The notes beneath the pieces were generated by a model, which was not told the DNA's origin, did no database searches, and saw nothing but the letters and a program-made list of their open reading frames with translations. From Clostridia bacterium (GTDB lineage: Bacteria; Bacillota; Clostridia; Christensenellales; Aristaeellaceae), in the NCBI GenBank assembly GCA_017404985.1, contig JAFRBK010000052.1:1-64000 (forward strand): 64,000 bases of DNA. Reading direction: 5' to 3'. Positions 1 to 8,555 of the stretch are shown piece by piece; position 1 is the first letter of the stretch, and each line of letters begins with the position of its first letter. Both the position numbers and the translations under genes were made by a program.

Positions 1-165
1 TATTCATGCCGAGGTCTTACACCAACGGAATCACCTTCCTTCGTTCTCGTTCCCCTCAGAAGCCTTTCTTCTGTTTCCTTGGGACACCTGTATTGTAAGC
101 CTACTCGCATTTATTGAAAATTGAGGATTCCTGGCAGATTTGGAGAAGATTTCACACAACAAGAT
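1..165 (-). repeat. Leader-element copy A (cut by window edge)
   Basis: This is the first of four related elements in the window. It aligns with 7280-7452 and 9335-9505. Read on the minus strand it begins with a promoter-like pair, TTTTCA at 115-120 and TACAAT at 92-97, with 17 bases between them, as in the two full copies. The part carrying the conserved hairpin and the Shine-Dalgarno-complementary stretch would lie left of the window. By analogy it should serve a minus-strand gene just outside the left edge. The open frame that crosses it has no support as a protein. Confidence 0.75.
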
Positions 166-300
166 TATCAGCTTTGCCTCATGACGGAGATGATTCATCA
201 TAGCCAGCACCAGCAGCGGAATCATCACCAAGTGATGTGTCGGCATCAATCCAATTCCAAGGGTTAAAAGAAACATTCGACCACAACCTCCAGATTTCAA

Positions 301-542
301 AATCTGTCTGCTCTCAAATGACGGGCATCACGTCATAGATAACCAGGCTATAGCAATATTGCTCCACAAATAAAATCTGCACGGTTTATTGATAAAAACA
401 ACCTTTTAGAACATCAACGCTATAGCATTGGAACAACGCTATAGCTTTCTTCTGTTGAAAATCAAAGCTTCATAGAATTTCCTCATGGTAATGTCATGGC
501 GTTTACCGAACGTTATGAAATGTAGTTGCGGGAGGGAAGACT
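301..542. promoter_or_regulatory. Gene-free stretch with three GCTATAGC palindromes
   Basis: No gene is visible here. The palindrome GCTATAGC occurs at 347-354, 419-426 and 438-445. The last two sit in a 12-base direct repeat, CAACGCTATAGC, spaced 19 bases start to start. The region lies directly upstream of a broken XRE-type regulator, so it may be that regulator's operator; this is inference from position and symmetry. Confidence 0.4.
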
Positions 543-917
543 ATGATTGTGGAGGACAAGATGGATGTGGATTTCAAGCAAATCGGAAGGAATATGAAAA
601 AGTATCGGTACAAAAAGGGCATGACTCAGGATGATGTCTGTGGAGTATTGAACATGAGCTCCTATAAAAATTCCTAACGTGGAAGCGAAGCCGTTTGTTT
701 ATGGAGATTGATTCAATGCTGTGAATTGTACGAGGTTACTCCAAATGACCTGCTGAGGGAATGTACTCCCGCACTGTCTGATGCCTGGAAATCTGAGCTT
801 CCTGATGACGAACATTCGCGCACGCTGGAAGCCTTAAGATGTGAATGTCAGGGGTTGACCACTGCTCAACTGAAACTGATGGTCACAATGGCCAAAGGAA
901 TGAAAGAACAAAAATAA
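543..917 (+). pseudogene. XRE-family regulator broken by an in-frame TAA
   Basis: The reading frame starts at ATG 543 behind GGGAGGG and gives a helix-turn-helix start (FKQIGRNMKKYRYKKGMTQ). It stops at TAA 675-677, within the recognition region. The same frame continues without shift as RGSEAVCLWRLIQCCELYEV and on to a normal end at 917, about 124 codons in all. In XRE proteins the residue before RGS is usually Glu, so a sense codon has probably become TAA. Translation could restart at TTG 708, but that product would lack most of the DNA-binding domain. It sits 84 bases before an ECF sigma factor gene. Confidence 0.8.
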
Positions 918-1001
918 AAGAAGAATCAAGGGAATACTGAACAGTTTGTACCATTTTCTACTCTGTTTCCGCTACATCTGCGTCTGGAAGAAGGAGCATA
1001 A

Positions 1002-1529
1002 ATGTTGACAAATGAAGAAAACGATTTTCTGGACGCGTTGTATCGGAAATATGAACAAAGACTTTTCTGGATAAGCTATGAAATTCTTGGATGCAGACGC
1101 GATAACCAGCTACTCACTGAAGACTGTGTGCAGCAAACCTTTGAAATAGCGATGCGGAAACTTAGAAGCCTGAAAGCGAGTTCAGTCCCCTACTTTTGGC
1201 TTCGACAGACATGCCGAAATATCTCCCGTGCAGAATCAAGGAAACTGGCTATAAGAAACAGGATTTTGAATAATCCAGTCCCATTCGAGGAAACCAATAA
1301 CATCCCCAATCCCAGGAATGACATTGCCGAATGGCTGCTTACACAGGAACTACTCCAAAAGGAAAAAGAGTTACTGTCCTCGCTCACCAGAAAAGAAGCC
1401 GCCGTCTATCAGGCTGTGTACAAGGATCATTTAACTACCCGCGATGCTGCTCTGCTCCTGCATATCTCCGAAGGCGCTGTCCGAGGTGCCAGACAAAGAA
1501 TCAAGGATAAACTCGTCAAATTATACTAA
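1002..1529 (+). CDS. ECF-type RNA polymerase sigma factor
   Basis: A 175-residue sigma-70 family protein of the extracytoplasmic-function size class. Region 2 is visible near residues 15-65 (RKYEQRLFWISYEI, then DCVQQTFEIAMRKL and FWLRQTCRNISR). Region 4 is at residues 125-170, with the HTH segment TTRDAALLLHISEGAVRGAR. The start is ATG 1002 behind GAAGGAG. No obvious anti-sigma gene follows; the next genes are the AAA+/protease pair. It may direct transcription of part of the island, but its promoter is not identifiable here. Confidence 0.85.
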   Translation: MLTNEENDFLDALYRKYEQRLFWISYEILGCRRDNQLLTEDCVQQTFEIAMRKLRSLKASSVPYFWLRQTCRNISRAESRKLAIRNRILNNPVPFEETNNIPNPRNDIAEWLLTQELLQKEKELLSSLTRKEAAVYQAVYKDHLTTRDAALLLHISEGAVRGARQRIKDKLVKLY

Positions 1530-1631
1530 AGTTTTAACATGGGTCCTTTCTCAATACGATAATTGTAAAGCATCATCCATGACAAACTGATCACAAAACG
1601 TTCATGATTTTATAAAATGTGTCCCAAACTA

Positions 1632-1660
1632 TTGAATTTTGTCCCAGGTTGTGCTATTCT
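1632..1660 (+). promoter_or_regulatory. Probable promoter of the AAA+/subtilase pair
   Basis: TTGAAT at 1632-1637 and TATTCT at 1655-1660 are separated by 17 bases, a normal housekeeping spacing. The sequence GTCCCA occurs twice nearby (1621 and 1641), which could also be read as an ECF-type -35 motif. The assignment rests on sequence alone. Confidence 0.45.
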
Positions 1661-1723
1661 ATTAATGGATCCCCCGATTGTATTGCGTCGAAGTCGTAAG
1701 GAAAGGAGGAAGGACCGCAGCCT

Positions 1724-2791
1724 TTGTTATCCAGGAAGCCGTCCGTAATTGCAATGAAAAAGCAGGATTTAATCAATCTTGTCAGATACCATGCCGAAAA
1801 GAATGAAGACGCGTTTGCCTCCGAAGTTGCTAAGATCGCGAAAGAGTTTGATGATGCCGGAGATGAAGCTGTTGCCCAGTATCTGATGGAACTGATTTCC
1901 AATTCAAATTTCTATATGCCTCAATCAAGCTATAAAAACTTGAATTACCTAAAGAAGATCGACTATTCATCCAGACAACTGCTCCTGCCCGGTATCATCG
2001 AAGAAGATGTAATGGGAATAACAAGAGCAATCAACAACAGATCAGGACTTTCAAAGTTTCTGTTCTTTGGCCTGCCGGGCACAGGCAAGACTGAGACTGC
2101 TTTTCAGATTGCCCGGATATTGAACCGGGATATCCTGACTGTTCCCTTTGAACAGCTTGTCGATAGCAAAATGGGGGAAACAGCAAAGAATGTTTCGTTG
2201 CTCTTTGACGAAATCAATCATCTGCCCTTTAGCAAAGTATTGATTTTGCTTGACGAAATCGATACTTTAGTACTTGATCGTGTAAACAAAAATGATCTCC
2301 GGGAAATGGGCAGAGTAACCTCTGTGTTTCTCAGAGGGCTCGACAGTTTAAACGAAAACGTGATTTTGATCGCCACGACGAACCTGTATGACAGCCTGGA
2401 TAAGGCGTTGATCAGAAGATTCGATGCGACCATCTCCTTCAATCGATATTCGAGAGACGATCTGATAGAGATTGCGGATTCCTTTCTAACACTGTCGTTG
2501 AAAAAATCTCCCAGTTCACACAAGGATATAAGGTTGTTCAACAAGATTCTGAATAACCTTGAGGAGATTCCTTATCCAGGCGATCTGAAGCAAATCATTA
2601 AAACAGCCGTGGCCTTCAGCGACGAATCGAGCGAATATGATTACCTGCGAAAAATATACCTTGCCCTGAATGGGAATCCAAAGAGCATTGACATTCAGTT
2701 GCTGAAAGAGCAGGGTTATACAACCAGGGAGATAGAAATCTTGTCCAAAATTCCAAAAAGCAGTGTTTCCCGCAAATTGAAGGAGGCGTGA
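1724..2791 (+). CDS. ietA: AAA+ ATPase, IetA-like
   Basis: A 355-residue AAA+ ATPase. The Walker A motif GLPGTGKT lies near residue 117, Walker B LILLDEID near 173, sensor 1 IATTN near 222 and the arginine-finger segment ALIRRFD near 235. The N-terminal 80 residues have no recognisable domain, and the C-terminus ends in an HTH-like stretch (QGYTTREIEILSKIPKSSVS). The subtilisin-like gene follows after a single base, so the two are co-translated. This AAA+ plus subtilase pairing is the layout of the IetAS system, described in plasmid incompatibility and stability and later as an anti-phage pair. TTG 1724 follows AAAGGAGGAAGG; ATG 1754 is an alternative start. Confidence 0.8.
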   Translation: MLSRKPSVIAMKKQDLINLVRYHAEKNEDAFASEVAKIAKEFDDAGDEAVAQYLMELISNSNFYMPQSSYKNLNYLKKIDYSSRQLLLPGIIEEDVMGITRAINNRSGLSKFLFFGLPGTGKTETAFQIARILNRDILTVPFEQLVDSKMGETAKNVSLLFDEINHLPFSKVLILLDEIDTLVLDRVNKNDLREMGRVTSVFLRGLDSLNENVILIATTNLYDSLDKALIRRFDATISFNRYSRDDLIEIADSFLTLSLKKSPSSHKDIRLFNKILNNLEEIPYPGDLKQIIKTAVAFSDESSEYDYLRKIYLALNGNPKSIDIQLLKEQGYTTREIEILSKIPKSSVSRKLKEA

Positions 2792-2792
2792 G

Positions 2793-5036
2793 ATGAATTC
2801 CATTTTACAGGTAAAACTCACCTTTCAAAAGGAATCAAATCCTGCCCGTGTTACAGGAAAAAAGCTACGCAAGAGTGCAGATGTTTCCACAGCAAAAATA
2901 GAATCCCTGATCGAAGGACTCAAAGTCATTCAGAGGTTTTATCGGGATACACCCAAACTAATGAAGGACATCCTGATTGACGTTCATTACAACGATATTG
3001 TTGCCAAATCAAAAAGGATTGAGGATATCCTGAAACCTGTCGGTAGGAAAGTAAATGACATGATTGTCGGCGCAAGGTTTTCAGATGCACCGTCCGGACA
3101 GGAGAACCATATCATCACATATTATATTGATGACGAAACCGTTCAGCGTACCATCAATGAACTGGGGATTGTCAGGCAATTCGTGGAGGCTGAACTGAAC
3201 GGAAAAGCAACTTCGGAAAACTTTGATGGCAACAAAAAGCTCAGATATAACAAATATCCTCTCTCGAAAACCAAACTGCGCAATATGATCGTGGAATGCT
3301 CTGTCATCGACTCTTTTTCCGTACCTGCGATAACCAGCGCTCCGGATCGTGACTCTTTTCTGGTCACGTTTTACAAGACAGAATTGTCCCTTTCTGTTCT
3401 ATTAGAGCGGCTTGGAATAGAACCATATTCATATACATCGTACGGCAACGATACAATTTCTGTGAACCGTGATCTGTATCATGTGCTGAACGAAAGAATT
3501 CCGTACATGATTTCAATGATTTCAGCTGATTTTTCCAAAATCAGGCTGGAAGATATGTTTGAATGCCACCCGAAGGTAAAAATTCAGATACCCGATCCTG
3601 TTCACGAGCCAATCATTGGGGTGGTTGACACTTTTTTTGATGAAAGTGTTTATTTCAGCAAGTGGGTTGAGAATATTGATTATCTGGATGAAATAGAACA
3701 TTTTCAGTTGCAGAACGCGAGAAGGGATCATGGTACCCAGGTGTCATCCATTATCGTTGATGGCCCTCGGCTGAATCCTTGGCTGGACGATGGCTGTGGA
3801 CGTTTTCGGGTCCGTCACTTTGGTGTGTGCGCTGAGAGAATTCATACCGCAAGGCTTGTACGAAAACTAAAGGAGATTATCAGAAACAATCCGGATATTC
3901 ACGTTTGGAATCTATCATTAGGGACAGAAGATGAGGTCTCCCGGAATTTTATCTCATACGACGCCGCTGCCCTGGATGAGATTCAGACACAATACAATGT
4001 AATTTTTGTTGTATCAGGCACGAATGATAATCGAACGACCCATCCGGATATACTGAAGATAGCGTCTCCCGCGGATTCATTGAACTCATTGGTTGTAAAC
4101 TCAGTGCGCAGAAATGGTCAGCCCGCTACCTACACCAGAAGAGGAAATGTCCTCCATTTTTTCAACAAACCCGATGTTTCTTACTACGGTGGCGATTATG
4201 ACGAACGAATCATGGCCTATTCATCTGCAGGAGAGGAAGAAGTTTATGGAACTTCCTTTGCTGCTCCATGGATCAGCCGAAAACTATGCTATCTCATTGA
4301 CATCATGAAACTTCCCAGAGAGGTCGCAAAAGCAATGATTATCGATTCTGCGGCAGGATGGGAGTACAAGCAGTCATCATACCGCAGCATGGATATGATT
4401 GGATATGGGGTCGTACCAATCGATATCCGAAAGATTCTTTCAACAGAGAATGACGAGATCCGGTTTGTTGTCTATGGGGCATCGGAGACATATCGAACGG
4501 CAAACTATGGAATCCCCGTTCCAAGAGATGAGGATAACAAGTATCCATATATTGCCCGTGCAACGCTATGCTATTTCCCGGAGTGCACTCGATCACAGGG
4601 AGTTGACTATACGAACCGTGAATTGTCGATAACCTTTGGCAGAATTAACGATAATGATAAGATTGATGACATTAATGATAACCTTCAAGAGGATAGTGAG
4701 GCTCGCACAGATGAACGAAAATCAAGAAATGACTTTCGAAAATGGGAAAACACCAAATTCATTTCCACCATATTAAAGCCACAGATGAAACCAAAGAAAT
4801 CCTATGGGGAACGGTTGTGGGGATTTGCTGTTACTTCAAAGGAGAGATTGACAAATCAGATGAAAAAAAGCCTGAACTTTGGGGCGGTTATTACCCTCAG
4901 GGACATAAAAGGGGTTAATCGAATAGAGGAATTCATTAAAGCTTGCATGCTGAGAGGATACATTGTTAACAGATTGGATGTGGAAAATCGTATTGAGATC
5001 TTTAACTCTACGCAGGAGGAAATTCGCTTTGACTGA
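2793..5036 (+). CDS. ietS: Subtilisin-like serine protease, IetS-like
   Basis: A 747-residue S8 (subtilase) family protein with the catalytic triad in order: Asp in GVVDTFF (about residue 278), His in RRDHGTQV (about 312) and Ser in YGTSFAAP (about 487). There is no signal peptide, so it should act in the cytoplasm, unlike secreted subtilisins. The first 270 residues and the region after 560 match no domain I recognise and may serve sensing or partner binding. ATG 2793 is one base after the AAA+ stop, with GGAGG just inside the upstream gene. In IetAS-type systems the ATPase is thought to control the protease; that mechanism is inference here. Confidence 0.8.
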   Translation: MNSILQVKLTFQKESNPARVTGKKLRKSADVSTAKIESLIEGLKVIQRFYRDTPKLMKDILIDVHYNDIVAKSKRIEDILKPVGRKVNDMIVGARFSDAPSGQENHIITYYIDDETVQRTINELGIVRQFVEAELNGKATSENFDGNKKLRYNKYPLSKTKLRNMIVECSVIDSFSVPAITSAPDRDSFLVTFYKTELSLSVLLERLGIEPYSYTSYGNDTISVNRDLYHVLNERIPYMISMISADFSKIRLEDMFECHPKVKIQIPDPVHEPIIGVVDTFFDESVYFSKWVENIDYLDEIEHFQLQNARRDHGTQVSSIIVDGPRLNPWLDDGCGRFRVRHFGVCAERIHTARLVRKLKEIIRNNPDIHVWNLSLGTEDEVSRNFISYDAAALDEIQTQYNVIFVVSGTNDNRTTHPDILKIASPADSLNSLVVNSVRRNGQPATYTRRGNVLHFFNKPDVSYYGGDYDERIMAYSSAGEEEVYGTSFAAPWISRKLCYLIDIMKLPREVAKAMIIDSAAGWEYKQSSYRSMDMIGYGVVPIDIRKILSTENDEIRFVVYGASETYRTANYGIPVPRDEDNKYPYIARATLCYFPECTRSQGVDYTNRELSITFGRINDNDKIDDINDNLQEDSEARTDERKSRNDFRKWENTKFISTILKPQMKPKKSYGERLWGFAVTSKERLTNQMKKSLNFGAVITLRDIKGVNRIEEFIKACMLRGYIVNRLDVENRIEIFNSTQEEIRFD

Positions 5037-5103
5037 AAAAGACAAACAGAAGGATGAACTGACACTATTTTCTCGAAGATAAAGCTTCACTCTTTTCGTC
5101 TAT

Positions 5104-5134
5104 ATTATTGGTAAGGCGTTTATGCCACCAATAA
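5104..5134 (+). promoter_or_regulatory. Hairpin in the 5204 gene leader
   Basis: ATTATTGGT and ACCAATAAT form a 9-bp stem, extended inside by GGC and GCC. There is no T-run behind it, so it is not a usual terminator. It is followed directly by a Shine-Dalgarno and a short leader reading frame. Confidence 0.4.
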
Positions 5135-5153
5135 TGTGCAGGAGGTGGAAAGT

Positions 5154-5204
5154 TTGAAAGTTCTCTTTCATGACCCATTGGTGAACGAAAGGATCGGGAC
5201 ATAA
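5154..5204 (+). CDS. Possible 16-residue leader peptide
   Basis: A TTG start at 5154 lies behind a strong GGAGG at 5141-5145. It opens a 16-codon frame (MKVLFHDPLVNERIGT) whose TAA overlaps the ATG of the next gene as TAATG. This arrangement suggests translational coupling to the secreted protein downstream. The peptide itself has no recognisable feature, and the frame could be chance. Confidence 0.35.
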   Translation: MKVLFHDPLVNERIGT

Positions 5205-5887
5205 TGATGAATAAGTTAAGGTCAAAAGTATTGATGCTCTTCTGGTTATTCACAACCCTGCTATTCATTCTTTCAATTCCCTTCAGTGCATTGTCCAGTG
5301 ACGCTTCTATGTTTGATCCCAATAAACTATCTATAGTGCAAGAAAACATTAAAGTCTTGGATGGCACATGGATTGCCGATTCAATTCAAGAAGCCCTGAC
5401 CGTTGTAGAATCCTTTGAAGATCACAAGTTACACCTCTGTATCATACAAAGAAATGAAGTAGGACATTATTCCATTGTGTCAATAAGCTCGGGCATTCTG
5501 CCACTCGATGATTATTATAACAATCCTCACCTATTGCTTGATCACATGAAAGATGGACACCCATATTTTGATATAACGACAGACAAGCAATGGATGTATA
5601 TTGAATTGGAAAAAAATGATCTGGGTGAATGGCTTGTTGCTTCCCTATTAATAGAAAACCTTGAGTCAGGCGAGAGATTAACTTGTAACTGCAACGTTGA
5701 TACACTATCTGTATGGGTGTATTCTATAGCTTATCCACGAATCAAGTGGCCTTTTTTACACGATGAGTTAATTCTGGAGGATTTTGATATAAATTCATTC
5801 GCTTTCGAATGTAAAAGAGCCTTATCTTACATTGAAGAGATAAAAGACCGTAGTTATGATTACCAGGCACTTGAAATCGAATGGTAA
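5204..5887 (+). CDS. Secreted or membrane-anchored protein of unknown function
   Basis: A 227-residue protein I do not recognise. Residues 8-30 form a strong hydrophobic signal segment ending in a possible cleavage site (FSALSSDA). The rest is acidic and aromatic-rich with two cysteines close together (TCNCNVD), and no catalytic motif is evident. It overlaps a possible leader peptide at its start and converges with the CHAP hydrolase gene over a long inverted repeat. Base composition is AT-rich like the rest of the island. Confidence 0.65.
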   Translation: MMNKLRSKVLMLFWLFTTLLFILSIPFSALSSDASMFDPNKLSIVQENIKVLDGTWIADSIQEALTVVESFEDHKLHLCIIQRNEVGHYSIVSISSGILPLDDYYNNPHLLLDHMKDGHPYFDITTDKQWMYIELEKNDLGEWLVASLLIENLESGERLTCNCNVDTLSVWVYSIAYPRIKWPFLHDELILEDFDINSFAFECKRALSYIEEIKDRSYDYQALEIEW

Positions 5888-5952
5888 AGCAGAGGGAGGC
5901 TCTTGCATTTGTAATTTTTACATAACACATGCATACCTTCCCCCCTGCTTTT
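5886..5952. terminator. Long-loop inverted repeat between convergent genes
   Basis: AAAGCAGAGGGAGG at 5886-5899 pairs with CCTTCCCCCCTGCTTTT at 5936-5952. The flanking A and T tracts suit transcription stop in both directions. The loop is long (about 36 bases), so the structure is less certain than a compact terminator. Confidence 0.45.
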
Positions 5953-5959
5953 TGACTCA

Positions 5960-7105
5960 TTAACCTACTCCAAAGACATGAGCAACACCATGAAGAACAC
6001 GGGAATGGACATTGTTCAATCCACTACTGATACTTCCGCTAACTTGTGCTACAATAGTTCTACCATCCACTGGGACGTTGCCTTCTATTGTTGTATAAGT
6101 ATCTCCTGATCTATCAATTACAAAGCCTACGTGTGCGCTCGTAACGTTTTCAGTCCCGTAACCTGTCACATCATAATAGGCCAGATCACCTGGAGAAACA
6201 GCATATCCAGAAGTGCCGCGCACATCATAGATCTCTTCCTGATCATAGTGCTTAACAGCGGGACCGCAATAGCCGGAATCGCAATATACATCTGTGGATA
6301 ATCCACACGCGCCAGACAGCCAGTGAATAAAATTCTCGCAGTAATTGCCTCCCAGACCGAGATTGGGTCCTGTGGCACCAACAAGTGAGCTTGCTATCGT
6401 AATCATACGTTCCTCTGCAAATTCCTCAACCGACATCTCACTGCACCAACAGTCAGCCACACGTATATATGCATTTGTTGTCATGCCATCATCTCTTCCC
6501 CAATCCACTGCAACCATATTATTGACGATCCCATCATAGATGAATTTTGCGCCAGCAGGAAGGACACCGTAATTATTATTTGATAATTCAGCATTTTTGT
6601 ATAGTCTTACATTATTTCCAATTTCAACATATCTGGAATTTAAGAACATCTTATCACCTTGGATCTCTGCTGTATCAAACCATGCTGTGCCTCCCGCAGA
6701 ACCAGCAATTAAACGTACTCGCGCAAGAACAATATTTGTTCCCGTACCCGGAACAGTAAACTGATAACTCAGTTGCACATAATCTCCCCCTGAAACAAGC
6801 TGAGGAATGAAAGACGGGCTAACGACGCGTAAGCCATTGGCAGATACCTCAGCCCATACATCAACTGCTCCCGTTCTCTTTGCGTAGAATGTCAGATTGT
6901 ACGTATTACCAGTGACCATAGGAATATTCTGATATACTGAGCTTTGGCCAGGATCGCCCGTACTTGGCACAGATAATTTAACACATCCGCCACTCTGCCC
7001 CTCATTTTCTGGAAACAGAATAGTATTTCCAGAATACCAACCATATGACTTCCAGTATTTTCCCTGAGAGTCAAAGGAACCATTTCGAATCAAATTTGTA
7101 GACAT
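5960..7105 (-). CDS. Carbohydrate-binding, SH3-like and CHAP/NlpC-type wall hydrolase
   Basis: A 381-residue modular protein. Residues 1-150 look like a CBM4/9-type jelly-roll (NLIRNGSFDSQGKYWKSYGW at the start, TAWFDTAEIQ near the end). Residues 155-215 form an SH3-like segment (NVRLYKNAEL). The C-terminal part is a cysteine peptidase/amidase of the CHAP or NlpC/P60 kind, with Cys in GGNYCENFIHW (about 255) and His in TSAHVGFVID (about 325). There is no signal peptide, so export would need lysis, a holin-like route or another secretion path. ATG 7105 follows AGGAGG. The 5' leader carries element copy B, whose CCTCCTTT can pair with this ribosome site. Confidence 0.75.
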   Translation of the reverse strand: MSTNLIRNGSFDSQGKYWKSYGWYSGNTILFPENEGQSGGCVKLSVPSTGDPGQSSVYQNIPMVTGNTYNLTFYAKRTGAVDVWAEVSANGLRVVSPSFIPQLVSGGDYVQLSYQFTVPGTGTNIVLARVRLIAGSAGGTAWFDTAEIQGDKMFLNSRYVEIGNNVRLYKNAELSNNNYGVLPAGAKFIYDGIVNNMVAVDWGRDDGMTTNAYIRVADCWCSEMSVEEFAEERMITIASSLVGATGPNLGLGGNYCENFIHWLSGACGLSTDVYCDSGYCGPAVKHYDQEEIYDVRGTSGYAVSPGDLAYYDVTGYGTENVTSAHVGFVIDRSGDTYTTIEGNVPVDGRTIVAQVSGSISSGLNNVHSRVLHGVAHVFGVG

Positions 7106-7204
7106 AACTAACCTCCTCTTGAAGCAATTTATTCGTTAAGACAACCATCAATTACCTTCGGCATTACACAGAACGCCTGCACTTGATCCTTTTTGTAACT
7201 TTAT

Positions 7205-7452
7205 TGTTGCATGAAAGGAGGCCCTTGCAGAACATCCACCTTCGGGGTGGCAGCGGCCAAGCTCATATCTGCGAGACTCTGTTCATGCCTAGAACTTACA
7301 CCAATGGAATCACCTTCCTTCGTCGTTCTCGTTCCCCTCGGAAGCCTTTCTTATGCTTCCTTGGAACGCCTATATTCTACTCCGGGCTATATTCGCTGAA
7401 AATTGAGGTGTTCGAGAAGATACCTGGAAGATTTCCTGCATCCTTTACGGAA
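7205..7452 (-). ncRNA. Leader-element copy B: promoter plus structured 5' leader
   Basis: On the minus strand the order is as follows. A -35-like TTTTCA (7397-7402) and TAGAAT (7374-7379) have a 17-base spacer. A hairpin GGAAGC/GCTTCC follows (7340-7360). Next is a conserved block with GGAAGGTGATTCC, then the main hairpin (7224-7261) in which CTTG pairs with CAAG and CCACC with GGTGG around a conserved internal loop. Last is CCTCCTTTCAT (7211-7221), complementary to the AGGAGG (7112-7117) of the CHAP hydrolase gene. Base changes in the stems relative to copies C and D keep pairing. Confidence 0.7.
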
Positions 7453-7574
7453 GAATTGAATCCATAATTTCTGTAAATTCTTACCCGACAATGAAGATTT
7501 CACAGTCATTTTTCGTCTAATAATTTGCAGAAGGTGTTTACTTTTTGTAAAGTAGTCTCGAGGAGGAATAGCAT

Positions 7575-8489
7575 ATGAAGACAAGCCCCATTCGCATTCT
7601 TTCAACTCCGGTGTTACCGATATCAACGATTCTTCTATGTATCCTGATGATTTTTTCCATCAATCTATTATCTGCTGAAGCATCTCCTGACTCTATCAGT
7701 CAAACAGATTTCATTCCTATTTTAGATGGAGCAATATATATGGAACCTCATGAATGTGACGGTACATCTGAAGGTGCTATCGCTAAGGCTAACATCTTAC
7801 TTAACGAAATTGGCAACTTACCATGGATAAGTGCAGACAATGTGACAGCCACAGCAACTTTAATTCTTAGTCCCAATTTCTGCTATGGTAATGAACCTGT
7901 ATGGCTGATCGTTTATCATGAAAATGGTGAAGGTGTATTTAAGATAGTCCTTCGATGGGATTACGAATATATCTCAATGGCTCCTTGGAATGAAGAATTC
8001 GAGCATGCCGGATTGCCAAAGTGGGTTGAGCAACAAGAAGGTCTTTTTCCCCATGGTTTGTCAGACTTTGGTATGTGGACTCAAGATGAGCAAGCTGAGT
8101 TCTCCGCTACATATATCCCTGTAATCAAAAAAATGGAAGCTGAAAACCCATATATCGCTGATTACTTAAATGAACTATACTGGTTGACACGACACACATA
8201 TGGTGTTCCGACCAACGCAATGCTTTCTATAGATGCTGCAATAGGCATTGCTAAAGAATCCTGCATAAAACAAGGAGCCCAAATGAAGTCCATTAACTCC
8301 AGAACAGTAGAAGCCGCCCTAGATATAACAGATGCTACAAAGCCTATTTGGCGATTAAGAATTGGTTTTGATTATTCTGTAAAGGACTTTACGCGATATA
8401 TACTTCAGATTGATGCAAAGACAGGTGAGGTAATCACCATACAGCCAAAGGAAGGTGTTGGTTATCAGTATCTGCGTGAGGTGTGGTAA
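7575..8489 (+). CDS. Secreted protein with C-terminal PepSY-like domain
   Basis: A 304-residue protein with a signal segment at residues 12-36 (ending LLSAEASPD). The last 80 residues resemble a PepSY domain, with MLSIDAAIGIAKESC followed by a strand pattern ending ILQIDAKTGEVI. PepSY domains often act as peptidase inhibitors or are found at the cell surface. The middle 180 residues are not recognised. ATG 7575 has a good GAGGAGG. It is transcribed away from copy B and converges with the SH3 protein gene over a hairpin at 8521-8548. Confidence 0.65.
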   Translation: MKTSPIRILSTPVLPISTILLCILMIFSINLLSAEASPDSISQTDFIPILDGAIYMEPHECDGTSEGAIAKANILLNEIGNLPWISADNVTATATLILSPNFCYGNEPVWLIVYHENGEGVFKIVLRWDYEYISMAPWNEEFEHAGLPKWVEQQEGLFPHGLSDFGMWTQDEQAEFSATYIPVIKKMEAENPYIADYLNELYWLTRHTYGVPTNAMLSIDAAIGIAKESCIKQGAQMKSINSRTVEAALDITDATKPIWRLRIGFDYSVKDFTRYILQIDAKTGEVITIQPKEGVGYQYLREVW

Positions 8490-8520
8490 AACGATATTAT
8501 TGAAGTATGAAGTATTATAA

Positions 8521-8548
8521 GGCAGGAGCGTCATTTGGCGCCCCTGCC
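8521..8548. terminator. Hairpin terminator between convergent genes
   Basis: GGCAGGAGCG pairs with CGCCCCTGCC, ten positions with one mismatch and a loop of eight. It lies between the ends of the PepSY gene and the SH3/peptidoglycan-binding gene and may stop both transcripts. The T-run is weak on the plus side. Confidence 0.55.
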
Positions 8549-8555
8549 TACTTAA

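Noticed and set aside
31..300. Minus-strand 89-codon frame at the window start
   Set aside because: It lies across leader-element copy A, and equivalent frames in copies B and C are not kept in phase, so it is not a conserved protein.
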